From contig NZ_PKHX01000003.1 of NCBI RefSeq assembly GCF_002848005.1, positions 122,317 through 186,316 of the forward strand: a stretch of 64,000 bases of DNA. Direction: 5' to 3'. The DNA is from Varibaculum cambriense. Its GTDB lineage: Bacteria > Actinomycetota > Actinomycetes > Actinomycetales > Actinomycetaceae. Positions 44,319-52,525 of this stretch are shown in pieces (position 1 is the first letter of the stretch; every line of letters starts with the position of its first letter). The translations under genes were made by a program, and so were the position numbers. Below the pieces are notes generated by a model. That model saw only the letters and a program-made list of their open reading frames with translations. It had not been told where the DNA came from and made no database searches.

Positions 44319-44735
44319 CTACCGCTTTTCAGCTTTCCGAAAGGCTAGCAATAAGAGCACCAGACCGGTGGCTACTAAGAAGTGAGTGATTCCGGCAACC
44401 CCCGAAAGCGCGGCGTCCGCTCCCGTTGAAACCTCCGCTCCAGATACTTGTAGGATTCCTCGCAGCAGCAGGGTGACAATAAAGAGCGGTAAACCTACGT
44501 TGTAGAGCTTCATAAAGACCCGGAATGTTTTCTGTTTTTCAAGCTGCAGGGTCTGGGAAAACAAGAAAACTAGTAGGAATACAAACATCCCTAAGACAAA
44601 AAGATGGGTATGGACTTTGCCTAGAGCGGTAGCGCCCGTAAAGTCGTTGATTTTCGTAAACTCGCGGAAGAAAATTCCCCCTACCATCGCGACTAGCGCG
44701 TAGATCAACGCCAGATTTAGATATTTCTTCTTCAT
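44319..44735 (-). CDS. DUF2871 family membrane protein
   Basis: 138 aa with four hydrophobic segments, starting MKKKYLNLALIYALVAMVGG and containing GKVHTHLFVLGMFVFL, the conserved histidine helix of DUF2871. Function unknown. The frame is open from 44765, but the ATG at 44735 has an AGAGG ribosome site and the upstream ATG lies inside the palindromic operator. Probably repressed by the adjacent TetR regulator. Confidence 0.82.
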   Translation of the reverse strand: MKKKYLNLALIYALVAMVGGIFFREFTKINDFTGATALGKVHTHLFVLGMFVFLLVFLFSQTLQLEKQKTFRVFMKLYNVGLPLFIVTLLLRGILQVSGAEVSTGADAALSGVAGITHFLVATGLVLLLLAFRKAEKR

Positions 44736-44757
44736 TTTAAAACCTCTTGTAGTTGTT

Positions 44758-44772
44758 TTGAACATTGTTCAA
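44758..44772. promoter_or_regulatory. TetR operator copy 1 (DUF2871 promoter)
   Basis: Perfect 15-bp palindrome TTGAACATTGTTCAA between the DUF2871 gene and the tetR gene. The same core GAACATTGTTCA recurs upstream of tetR. Confidence 0.72.
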
Positions 44773-44817
44773 GATGGTGAAAATAAAAATCTTCCGCTTT
44801 ACCGGAAGATCCACCCC

Positions 44818-45363
44818 CTAGTAAAGGGTTCTTCTGATTAGTTCTAGTAATACTGCGCAATCATCCTTTCTTTGCACTAGGAGGGCGACTAGGCTCATCA
44901 AAATAAATTCACAAAACGCTTCCGGGGTGAAGCTGCCAGTGAAGACCTCCGCCTTTACATTCGGGTCTCTACTTAGGACAGACAACATCCTTTCCCTAAC
45001 TGAAGAGAGATGGCGCTGCATAGCGTTGCTTGCTTTCTGCTGACCTTGGGCGGAAACAGCTAAGGAATGGATGCTGAAAAAGTTAGGGTAGCAGCGGATT
45101 CCTTGCTTAATATCTTGGAAGAAGTTTTCGATGAAGACCAGGAAATCAGTCTCCTTGCCCTCACCTTTCCCTAAGCTGAAGATATCTTCCCAAACGCTCT
45201 CGATGATGGCGATCAGTAGATCATCCTTGGAAGAGAAATAGTAATATACCGACCCCAACGCCAGGTCACACTCCTTGGCAACCGTACGCATATTTACCGC
45301 CGCTAGGCCCTGCTCAGATACCAGCTTTCTACATTTTGTCAGAATGTTTTCTCTGGTAGCCAC
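44818..45363 (-). CDS. TetR-family transcriptional regulator
   Basis: 181 aa. N-terminal TetR HTH with AAVNMRTVAKECDLALGSVY and the following YYFSSKDDLL helix. The ligand domain is not recognised. GTG start with GGGGAGGGG ribosome site. Operator copies before this gene and before DUF2871 suggest it represses both. Confidence 0.88.
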   Translation of the reverse strand: MATRENILTKCRKLVSEQGLAAVNMRTVAKECDLALGSVYYYFSSKDDLLIAIIESVWEDIFSLGKGEGKETDFLVFIENFFQDIKQGIRCYPNFFSIHSLAVSAQGQQKASNAMQRHLSSVRERMLSVLSRDPNVKAEVFTGSFTPEAFCEFILMSLVALLVQRKDDCAVLLELIRRTLY

Positions 45364-45391
45364 GCTTATTCCCCTCCCCTGGCGGCACTTT

Positions 45392-45405
45392 CGAACATTG
45401 TTCAG
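45392..45405. promoter_or_regulatory. TetR operator copy 2 (autoregulatory)
   Basis: CGAACATTGTTCAG, sharing the 12-nt core GAACATTGTTCA with copy 1, about 30 bp upstream of the tetR start. Confidence 0.7.
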
Positions 45406-45625
45406 TATCTAGCATACTCTAAAGAGCTCCGGTAGAAACCGCTAATGAAATTCTCTTTGGCACAAACACCCCGCCCGCTCCCGCGTCCTTTAAAATTTTT
45501 TGGCTTATTCCTGCACCACTAAAGTTGTTACCTTTCCTTTTTGAGGGGAACGAGATCGGCGTGATTGCGAGTGCGCGAGCAACTTTCACCCCGCATCCAG
45601 AGAAAGCACCTCTGGCAGTTATTCG

Positions 45626-46105
45626 TCAAACTAAAGTTAGTAGATATCCGTCAACTAGCGCCACGAAAAAGTAGAGAACCAGTGCTCCTAAAAATGCTTC
45701 TACATGCTTTTTCGGATCTTGATAAAGCTCTTTTTGTGGTATTTTCGATAATCTTATCCGCTTAGTATTTCGCCACCACAGCAGATCAACGATGAACAGG
45801 TCGAAAACATTTAAAGTCTGCCCCAGAATCAGCAAACATCTAAAGTTATGAGAGAAGTTTTCCTGGCGAATAGGGATTCCCATAAGCAAAAACAGGACAG
45901 TAAATACGAGAAAATTTGCTACCCAGATACCGGCTTTCCCCGTTTCCTTAAACTTTCCGCGGTACTCGGCAATCTCTTGGATGCGGTTTTGAACTTTGAC
46001 AGGATAGGAACTGTAGTTTTTTAAATTTCTCTGATCTGTGCCAGTCCCTAAGTAGCAGACCCCAAAAAATGCCGCACACAAAATGACTATTTCGATTAAA
46101 AGCAC
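45626..46105 (-). CDS. Hypothetical membrane protein, 159 aa
   Basis: Four predicted membrane segments, near residues 2-20, 60-80, 88-108 and 137-157; a basic loop RNTKRIRLSK follows the third. I do not recognise the family. GTG start with AGGGGATACAT upstream. Low-GC codon use compared with the core genome. Stands alone between the TetR region and the XRE gene. Confidence 0.7.
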   Translation of the reverse strand: MLLIEIVILCAAFFGVCYLGTGTDQRNLKNYSSYPVKVQNRIQEIAEYRGKFKETGKAGIWVANFLVFTVLFLLMGIPIRQENFSHNFRCLLILGQTLNVFDLFIVDLLWWRNTKRIRLSKIPQKELYQDPKKHVEAFLGALVLYFFVALVDGYLLTLV

Positions 46106-46191
46106 ATGTATCCCCTAACCTCTGAAGCGTACTGGGTCACTAAAGTTGCATGACTCAGGTAAAAGCATGTACAAAACGCGGAAAATAAAAA

Positions 46192-46235
46192 TCAGGAGAA
46201 TGTGGAAATCAAAACTGAAAACCACATTCTTCTGA
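46192..46235 (-). terminator. Intrinsic terminator of the XRE gene
   Basis: 14-nt arms TCAGGAGAATGTGG / CCACATTCTTCTGA around a 16-nt loop, 26 nt beyond the stop; on the minus strand the hairpin is followed by TTTTTATTTT, a classic U-tract unlike the other terminators in the window. Confidence 0.82.
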
Positions 46236-46260
46236 CCAATTCCCAACCAACTACCGGTTC

Positions 46261-46893
46261 CTACTTATCACGCAACTTACCAACTTGCGTAAATTCCTTA
46301 TCCCCAACACGCATCTTCTTATCAGTGAACTTTACTCGCATCATTCTGCTAATAATATGCTCATCCGTTATCAGCACAAAAAATTGCTTTTCTTTTTTAT
46401 TCACCAAGTAATACTGTTCACTGCCAATACTCTCTACCGCTTTACCGAATGCAAACGTATCAAAGAAAGGAATACCACCAAACAAAGTAGTAATCCACCC
46501 GATAAAATTATCCATAAACTTTTCAGACGAATTTGGAATAAACTTCGTCACCGTGAGCATAATAATTTCAGCGTCTGCATATTCATCGCGAATAATTCGT
46601 TCCTTAATCTTGATTTTCTTACGGACACCCAATTTTGCATTAAGACCATACTTCGCTAAATCAATAGGCTTCTTAATGATTGACAAATCAATAGCATTGT
46701 CTTTATCCAACAAATAGTCGACAGTAACACCCAGCGCATCCGCAATCACCTTCAAATTTGCAACATCTGGCAGACCGCGACCACCTTCCCACTTCGCTAC
46801 CGCAGAACGAGAAACCATAATCATTTCAGCAAGTTCTTCCTGAGTTAAACCCGCTTCCATGCGCGCATTTCTGATTTTTTCTCCTAACAACAT
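46261..46893 (-). CDS. XRE-family regulator with C-terminal extension
   Basis: 210 aa. N-terminal Cro/CI HTH (GLTQEELAEMIMVSRSAVAKW, about residues 15-35; then GVTVDYLL). The C-terminal 140 residues contain an aromatic, basic domain (YYLVNKKEKQFFVLITDE) of unknown fold. Start taken at the ATG preceded by AAAGGAG, 8 residues inside the longest frame. AT-rich, with Firmicutes-like codon use and terminator, so probably acquired by transfer. Confidence 0.82.
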   Translation of the reverse strand: MLLGEKIRNARMEAGLTQEELAEMIMVSRSAVAKWEGGRGLPDVANLKVIADALGVTVDYLLDKDNAIDLSIIKKPIDLAKYGLNAKLGVRKKIKIKERIIRDEYADAEIIMLTVTKFIPNSSEKFMDNFIGWITTLFGGIPFFDTFAFGKAVESIGSEQYYLVNKKEKQFFVLITDEHIISRMMRVKFTDKKMRVGDKEFTQVGKLRDK

Positions 46894-47334
46894 CGTATAA
46901 CTCCTTTCATTGGCCATGAGTTTTCGTTCTTAACGATTATTTGTTTTGCTCGTAATGCAATTAATAATCGCACTGCGTAATTACAGGCTAACGAGCAACA
47001 TATGAATAGAAAAGGAACGAACGAGAACACAAGCGTTACGAATCGTAACATGGCGTTTTCTTAGCACACGCGCACATAATTATGTGAAAATAGCTATTTC
47101 AAAAGAATTTTATATAAAACTAACAGACAACGTACAAAATCCAAGGTGCACGAGCCATACAACACAACGCACCGAAGACCGATATCCACCTCATTGCTCT
47201 GCTCTCATTCATCCCAATCCCCAACAACGAACGTACGGGATAAGGCAACAGAAACATACGTTTGTTGCCAAGCGCATATCAGAATCGACAAGCGCAAGGA
47301 TCCAAGCGCGCAACAACAGCTGCTAATCCAGCTT
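46894..47334. other. AT-rich intergenic region with no clear gene
   Basis: About 440 bp upstream of the XRE gene. It holds a 15-bp perfect palindrome GTTACGAATCGTAAC at 47035-47049. Reading frames here are short and lack ribosome sites. Ends at the att-like repeat copy at 47335. Confidence 0.5.
47035..47049. promoter_or_regulatory. 15-bp palindrome upstream of XRE gene
   Basis: GTTACGAATCGTAAC, perfect around a central A, 142 bp before the XRE start. Could be an XRE operator or an element end. Confidence 0.35.
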
Positions 47335-47362
47335 TGACATCAATACTATAGGCTCGACGTGG
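47335..47362. repeat. att-like direct repeat, distal copy
   Basis: 25 of 28 bases match the copy at 48859-48886 in the same orientation. On the minus strand it encodes THVEPIVLMSKLD followed by a stop, a gene tail resembling the end of the adjacent RNA methyltransferase (HVETVVLMSRA). Similarity stops abruptly beyond both ends. Confidence 0.65.
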
Positions 47363-48214
47363 GTGGTGTTTATTAACCGCTGTAAGCAAGGGTAAAGTTA
47401 TTGCTTTGCAATGGTGCAATAGAGAAAATACTGAAGCATATAAGAGTTTACTTAATAATTTATTACCTCCTACTGTTGTTATTACTTACGGGAACGCTGG
47501 CGCGTTGAGCGCTATTAAACAAGTTTGGCCAGAGACTCGAGTACAACGCTGTTTAGTACATATTAAACGTAATATACGCGTATTAACTACAAGCAAACCT
47601 AGGCTGCAATCACATAAGGCTTTGTGGGGTTTAGCTAAAAAGTTAGTCAAAATCAGAACGTTGAAAGAATCTGATTTATGGGTTAATTTACTACAGAAAT
47701 CTTACAACCAGTGGAAAGATTGGCTTAACCAAAAAACGTTCCGTAGGAATGTTTCTGAAGAAAATATTCCTTCTTGGGTAAGAAGTAATCAACAATGGTG
47801 GTATACGCATCAGACTGCAAGAAAAGCTTATAATCTGCTTGCTAGACAAGTTAAAAATGGTACTCTGTTTACTTTTCTTGATCCTTTACTATTAGAGAAA
47901 ACGAGTGTTCCTATTCCTAGTACTACGAATGTTTTAGAAGGTTGCATAAATTCACAGATAAAGAAATTGGTAAGTGTTCATAAAGGATTATCTGAAGATC
48001 ACATGCGTAGAGCTATAGAATGATGGTGTTACTTCAATAGTGAAAATCCTTCAAATCCTAAACAATTTATAACATTCTGAATGTTTTAAACCAAAAACTA
48101 AAAAATTATTATTGATCATAATCCAATTGAACCAGCACATTTAGACACTGAATTTGACTTATATAAAGCTGACTATCATCCAGATATTTCAATCAGAAAA
48201 GGGACTATGCGTTA
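47352..48214 (+). pseudogene. IS1249-type transposase remnant
   Basis: A degenerate transposase of the IS256-clade IS1249 type. The clear open part is 47406-48020 (QWCNRENTEAY, ETRVQRCLVHIKRNIR, TNVLEGCINSQIKKL). The N-terminal part including the DNA-binding domain is absent. An in-frame TGA at 48021-48023 replaces the Trp expected in RAIEWWCY; recognisable residues continue after it, more stops follow between 48078 and 48101, and the usual C-terminal tail (SIRKGTMR) ends at 48212. The catalytic Asp expected in a TDG motif reads TYG. GC is far below the core genome. Not functional. Confidence 0.8.
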
Positions 48215-48317
48215 ACGACACGCCGACCAATAGACACACTTTTTGGCCGATTACCCTAACTAATCACCGGCTAAACAGGACGGACATTGAGCCTGACTTT
48301 AAGATTCATAAAAAGAA

Positions 48318-48351
48318 GTGACTATTACTGACAGAGATCAGTAATAGTCAC
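48318..48351 (-). terminator. Intrinsic terminator of the 51-aa peptide gene
   Basis: Perfect 13-bp inverted repeat GTGACTATTACTG / CAGTAATAGTCAC with an 8-nt loop; on the minus strand it is followed by TTCTTTTT. It is about 67 nt beyond the peptide stop. Confidence 0.8.
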
Positions 48352-48418
48352 CCAACGTGAGATATTCAACTATTGACTTGAACCAAACAAAATTCAATCA
48401 GTCTTTCGAAGGACAGTC

Positions 48419-48574
48419 TTAAGCGAGATCACTGTGACACCAATAACAAAAAGAGGTAAAACCAATTCTAATAGCAAGTGTGCCATCCCATATTAAGGCA
48501 ATCAGCATCGCGATTAAGGCAACCGTCAAGCTGAATATCGCTACTTCACGGCAAAAACGAACGAGCTTGTCCAT
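48419..48574 (-). CDS. Single-pass membrane peptide, 51 aa
   Basis: Starts at ATG 48574 with GAGGAGG about 12 nt upstream and AAGGA nearer; an in-frame ATG at 48601 precedes these sites and is less likely. The peptide is MDKLVRFCREVAIF, then a hydrophobic stretch of about 18 residues (SLTVALIAMLIALIW), and a C-terminal part with three cysteines in all. A basic N-terminus and one membrane helix. Its own strong terminator follows, indicating a real transcription unit. Family unknown; a toxin-like or regulatory membrane peptide is possible but unproven. Confidence 0.55.
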   Translation of the reverse strand: MDKLVRFCREVAIFSLTVALIAMLIALIWDGTLAIRIGFTSFCYWCHSDLA

Positions 48575-48657
48575 TATCCTTAAACACCTCCTCGTACACA
48601 TACTAATAATCAGGTTTCATTTTACCTTTTGAGCTATATTTTCCCACTTCACCAGCT

Positions 48658-48846
48658 GGGTGCAAAGTGGGTGCACCTTTTAACGTTAACATCCTGTGCA
48701 CTCAACCCTAGAGCGTTGATATCTTCCCTCATACAGCCAAACTGCGCTCAAAAACCACGCCAAGCCAGCCTAAAACCGCCACGCATTAAACCTTTTAACG
48801 ATAGCCCTCGCTAAACACTGCTACACAAGGGCAAAAATGCACCCAC
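48658..48846. repeat. Cluster of short repeated motifs next to att-like core
   Basis: GGGTGCA at 48658-48664, GTGGGTGCA at 48667-48675 and its exact inverse TGCACCCAC at 48838-48846; ACCTTTTAACG occurs at 48675-48685 and again at 48790-48800. The 275-bp stretch 48575-48849 has no gene. The pattern resembles the arm-type sites of phage and ICE integrases. Confidence 0.45.
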
Positions 48847-48849
48847 CTA

Positions 48850-50250
48850 TTAAGCCCGTGACATCAATACGACAGTCTCGACGTGGTGCGTGTGGGGGAA
48901 GAGGTCGAAGGTTTGTAAAGACGCTATCTGGTAGCCGCGGGATACGGCGACTTTCAGGTCGCGGGCAAGCGCAGCCGGGTCACAGGCCACGTAAATAATC
49001 CGCTCCGGCTCTAGGCTTGCCAGCGCAGCCATTACCTGCCTTCCGGCACCGCTACGCGGGGGATCCATTACCACCAGGGGCGGCGCCTTTATCTTGTCGG
49101 CATAGTCCGCGAGCGCCCGGGCATCTACTCGTCCGGCACGAATCTGCAAGCTTCCAGGCACTCCAGAAAGATTCTTGCGCGCCATTTTCACCGCCGGCTT
49201 TGATCCCTCCAAAGTATTCAGGTGGCCTCCCCTGCTCAGAATGCTAGCCAGGGGACGCGAAAACAGACCCGCACCCGAGTAGAGTTCCAGGATTGCTTCC
49301 CATTTTCTATTCCCAAAAGCAGGCGGGCGGTCGCTAGTCGCGTCTGCCTCGCCACGCTCGCGCGCCTCAGCGCTCCCGCCTTCCGCGCCAGTGACTGGGT
49401 CTCCTAGTCCCTCACCCTGAGCAGTAGATACTCCGCTACCTAGCCCAAAATCGCTAGTACAAGCCTCCATTACCTGCTCGCATAGAATCCGTGCCGCCTG
49501 GCGGTGCGCCTGCCAGAAACCGCTCGGCGCCACCAGGTAGTCCCCGAAGCCGGGAACCGTTAAACGCACATTCTTTTCTGTAACCGGATGAGCCGATTCA
49601 TCAAACAGGGAGCGTCCGTTCCACACTCGCAGCCCGTTCGCGCTCGCCCATGCCCGGACGCGCCCTCCCGGCTTTAAAACCTCGCTCCAGCTGTCGGGAT
49701 CGCTAAATAAAGACGAGCCACTGATCAGCGGATCTGCCAGGGGGAAACTATCAATCTCTACCAGTTCTTCTCCGCGGAATTTAGTCATCGCCAATCGCCC
49801 AGCAGGACTGACCTCAAAATCAGCGCGCAGACGATACCCTAAACCGTCCTCGCCGCCAGCGTGTCCGCTACTTACGCCCTGGCAGCTTAGCTCTCCCCCA
49901 CTGGCAGCCAACGCTTGCGCGAATACTTCCTCTCCCCCCAGGCGTCGCAGGCAATCCGCCAGCACCTGCGCTTTCCAGATGCGCTGGAACGGCAGTTTTA
50001 CGTGGCAAAGATCGGCCCCGCCGGTTCCTTCCGAGCCGCCTAACTCCCACACCGGCACTTGCCGTTGCTCCGACGCCTCCAACACTTCGCTCACCTCGGC
50101 AAAAATAACTTTGCCTTTTTTAGCGACCGGGACCGCTTTTACCTGCTCCCCCGGCAACCCGAAACGCACCATATAGGTTTGACCGTCCCTGTGCGCCAGG
50201 CAGTAACCGCCGTGGACGGGACGCAGCAGCTGCAAGAAAACTTCGTTCAT
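48850..50250 (-). CDS. TrmA/RumA-family RNA (uracil-5) methyltransferase
   Basis: 466 aa. N-terminal TRAM-like region, a methyltransferase domain with LYSGAGLFSRPLA, DPPRSGAG and YVACDPAALARDL, whose cysteine is the catalytic nucleophile position of the family, ending in HTHHVETVVLMS. Members make 5-methyluridine in tRNA or 23S rRNA with S-adenosylmethionine. A low-complexity insertion of about 55 residues (Gly/Glu/Ala-rich, about 275-330) separates the halves. The N-terminal cluster cysteines of RumA are not evident. Its last codons form one copy of an att-like repeat. 17 bp after the permease gene; order as in mycobacteria (Rv2689c/Rv2690c). Confidence 0.87.
   Translation of the reverse strand: MNEVFLQLLRPVHGGYCLAHRDGQTYMVRFGLPGEQVKAVPVAKKGKVIFAEVSEVLEASEQRQVPVWELGGSEGTGGADLCHVKLPFQRIWKAQVLADCLRRLGGEEVFAQALAASGGELSCQGVSSGHAGGEDGLGYRLRADFEVSPAGRLAMTKFRGEELVEIDSFPLADPLISGSSLFSDPDSWSEVLKPGGRVRAWASANGLRVWNGRSLFDESAHPVTEKNVRLTVPGFGDYLVAPSGFWQAHRQAARILCEQVMEACTSDFGLGSGVSTAQGEGLGDPVTGAEGGSAEARERGEADATSDRPPAFGNRKWEAILELYSGAGLFSRPLASILSRGGHLNTLEGSKPAVKMARKNLSGVPGSLQIRAGRVDARALADYADKIKAPPLVVMDPPRSGAGRQVMAALASLEPERIIYVACDPAALARDLKVAVSRGYQIASLQTFDLFPHTHHVETVVLMSRA
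48859..48886. repeat. att-like direct repeat, copy within methyltransferase 3' end
   Basis: Covers codons for HVETVVLMS of the RNA methyltransferase; 25 of 28 bases match 47335-47362. Insertion of elements at the 3' end of a gene with restoration of the end is a common integrase strategy. Confidence 0.65.
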
Positions 50251-50267
50251 AAGTTAATGCTCAATAC

Positions 50268-52436
50268 CTAAAAATCGGCGGAAAAGTCGGGCTGGACATC
50301 CTCAGGGGCAGAAGATTTACGACCCGAGGATGACTGTTCTATCCCCCAGCCGCCGTGGACACCGTTGATCCAGGGAAGATGATCATTCTCGCCCACAAAT
50401 GCTCCCCGGGTAATATCTTGGGCTCTCCTTCCAAAGACCGGGGAAGACTGGCGGTACTCTTCCGGAGGAAGCAACGCGGATGCCCCATCTTGCTGATCAG
50501 CTTGCTTGCGGGTTCGGGAGAAGCTCCACGGCACCATCACCACTAATACCCCTGGCAAATCCCGCAGCTGCTGACGGATGCGATCCACAGAACGGTTATG
50601 TAAAAACTTTTGCCAGGGATATTTCACCTGGTAGCAGGGAATATAGATAACCACCAAATCGCGAGGAGAGCGGTTGCGCAAGGAGCGCACGTGTTGCAGC
50701 AGCGGACCGGTAATATCGCGGAAAGGTGAAGCCAGTACCGTCAGCGGCACTTCTACCCCGCTTTGCATCCAACTTTCTTTAAGGCGAGCAAAATCATCGG
50801 GTTCAATCTCGACGTGAACTAAAGACAGTGAGGACGGGTGACAGGCGCGAGCATAAGAGATGGCTCGCATAGTGGGTTTGTCTAGGTTAGAAACCAGCAC
50901 CAGGCTTTGTACCCGAGAAGGCAAGGAACGAGCAGTAGCGAAATCAGCCACTTCAGTTTCCCGGCTAGTGCGCTGATAGTAGTTCCCAATCCTCCACAAG
51001 AGTACAAACACGATTGCCATCATGGCTAGAGCCACCCAGGCACCGCGAGTAATCCGAGAAGCAGTTACTAACACCAACACCGTGGCGGTACATATAAAAC
51101 CGAACGCGTTTACCATCCAACGGCGCCGCAATATTTTCCGGTTCTTTTGAAAAGTCCGCAAACGCAGTTTGGAGTTCCAGTGTCTGAGCATCCCCAGTTG
51201 TGAAAGGGTGAAAGAAATAAAAACCCCGATAATGTACATCTGGATTAACTTGGGGGATTGCCCTCCGGTGACCACAATCAGAATTGCGGCTATCAAACCC
51301 GGAACGCAAATAACTGGGGAGAGAGAACTTCGATCTGCTCGCCGAAAAATCTGGGGCGGCAAATACCCATCGCGGGAGAGCACTTGGGTAAGTTGCGAAA
51401 ACCAGTTAAAGGCACTGTGAGCTGCAAAGATCAAGATCACCGCGGTAATCACAATGACCAGGGAAGCCATTAGGGGATAGCCGGAAAAGATAGTAGCCGC
51501 CAGTTGCGCTATCACCGGAGGTACTTCTCTAGCATTCAGCGGGCCATTCGCGCTGAGCAGTTGGGAGTCAAACGCAGGAACTTTCACTCCCGTCACTTTC
51601 GCCAGGTGCAGCACGGAGAACATCATTGCCGCGCTGATCAGCGCAAAAATCGCCAGGGTGATCCGCGCGTTTTTAGGACGCGGCTTTTTAAAAGCAGGCA
51701 CCCCATTGCTGATTCCCTCAACCCCGGTCAAGGCTACACAGCCGCCCGAAAATGCCCTTAAAAACAGTAACAATCCTCCCATGCCGGTAAGCCCTGCTTG
51801 GTAGGGGTTAGCCGGTGAGATCTCCATCTGCGCTGTCTCTGCGAGCCCTAACGACCCCAAGGCTTCTTGTAAAAGCCCAAAGATAGCTAACAGCGCAATG
51901 GCGGCCATAAATAGATAGGCGGGGACGGCAAAGAGCTTTCCGGACTCGCGCATCCCCGAAAGATTCAGTCCCGTCAAGGTCACTATTATTCCCAGTGCCA
52001 ACCAAATAGGGTGCACGCTAAGAGAAGGGAATAAAGATGATAGGTAACGTCCAGCCACCGTGGTAGAAACCGCGATCGTCAAAGAATAATCAACTAACAG
52101 TGCACTGACCGTGACCAGAGCGGCAGATTTCCCCAGGTTTTGCCGCGTCACCTCGTAGTCTCCGCCTCCGCGCGGGTAAGCCAATACTACTTGGCGGTAG
52201 GAAATAATCACCACCGCCATGACCGCGAAAACCGCCACCCCTACCCAGAGGGAAATACCAGAGGCTACGATTCCTCCTACCCCTAGGGTCAAGAGGATTT
52301 GATCCGGAGCATAGGAAACTGAAGACAGCGCATTAGAAGCAAAAACTGGGAGGGCATAGCGTTTTGATAGCCCTTCCCGCATCAGCTGCGGTTTACGCAG
52401 GGCTGGGGTTTCCCAGCGTTCTTTGTCGTCTTTCAC
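50268..52436 (-). CDS. KimA-like APC-family permease (probable potassium importer)
   Basis: 722 aa. About 12 membrane helices followed by a soluble C-terminal domain of about 250 residues. The N-terminal SSVSYAPDQILLTLG, SYRQVVLAYPRGGGDYEV, RAFSGGCVALTGVEGISN and VFISFTLSQLGM match, from memory, the layout of Bacillus KimA, a c-di-AMP-controlled K+/H+ symporter. The C-terminal USP-like domain is where KimA binds the nucleotide. GTG start. It is divergent, by 89 bp, from the ceoB/ceoC potassium-regulator pair, which supports a K+ role. Other APC transporters cannot be excluded. Confidence 0.82.
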   Translation of the reverse strand: MKDDKERWETPALRKPQLMREGLSKRYALPVFASNALSSVSYAPDQILLTLGVGGIVASGISLWVGVAVFAVMAVVIISYRQVVLAYPRGGGDYEVTRQNLGKSAALVTVSALLVDYSLTIAVSTTVAGRYLSSLFPSLSVHPIWLALGIIVTLTGLNLSGMRESGKLFAVPAYLFMAAIALLAIFGLLQEALGSLGLAETAQMEISPANPYQAGLTGMGGLLLFLRAFSGGCVALTGVEGISNGVPAFKKPRPKNARITLAIFALISAAMMFSVLHLAKVTGVKVPAFDSQLLSANGPLNAREVPPVIAQLAATIFSGYPLMASLVIVITAVILIFAAHSAFNWFSQLTQVLSRDGYLPPQIFRRADRSSLSPVICVPGLIAAILIVVTGGQSPKLIQMYIIGVFISFTLSQLGMLRHWNSKLRLRTFQKNRKILRRRWMVNAFGFICTATVLVLVTASRITRGAWVALAMMAIVFVLLWRIGNYYQRTSRETEVADFATARSLPSRVQSLVLVSNLDKPTMRAISYARACHPSSLSLVHVEIEPDDFARLKESWMQSGVEVPLTVLASPFRDITGPLLQHVRSLRNRSPRDLVVIYIPCYQVKYPWQKFLHNRSVDRIRQQLRDLPGVLVVMVPWSFSRTRKQADQQDGASALLPPEEYRQSSPVFGRRAQDITRGAFVGENDHLPWINGVHGGWGIEQSSSGRKSSAPEDVQPDFSADF

Positions 52437-52525
52437 AACCCGATCATCCCACTATCTAGCCAAAACTAACAGTTTCTGCTGGTTTGAAAGCTGAAAATAG
52501 CCCAGAAAAGGTTTACGCTACTTGC

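Larger units (their letters stand above)
47363..48858. mobile_element. Candidate remnant of an integrated element
   Basis: AT-rich interval bounded by the two copies of an imperfect 28-bp direct repeat, one of them the 3' end of the RNA methyltransferase gene. Contents: dead IS1249-type transposase, a 51-aa membrane peptide with its own terminator, and a gene-free 275-bp stretch with repeated short motifs. No integrase gene is visible in the window, so the element is decayed or was passively carried. Confidence 0.45.

Noticed and set aside
45597-45615. CCAGAG/CTCTGG hairpin after the 159-aa gene
   Set aside because: Six-bp stem without a U-tract; could be chance.
45517-46148. CACTAAAGTTG repeated on both sides of the 159-aa membrane protein gene
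   Set aside because: An 11-base match is expected by chance many times in 64 kb, and flanking bases do not extend it.
47084-47337. Short plus-strand reading frames upstream of the IS remnant
   Set aside because: No ribosome site, no recognisable product, and they overlap the att-like repeat.
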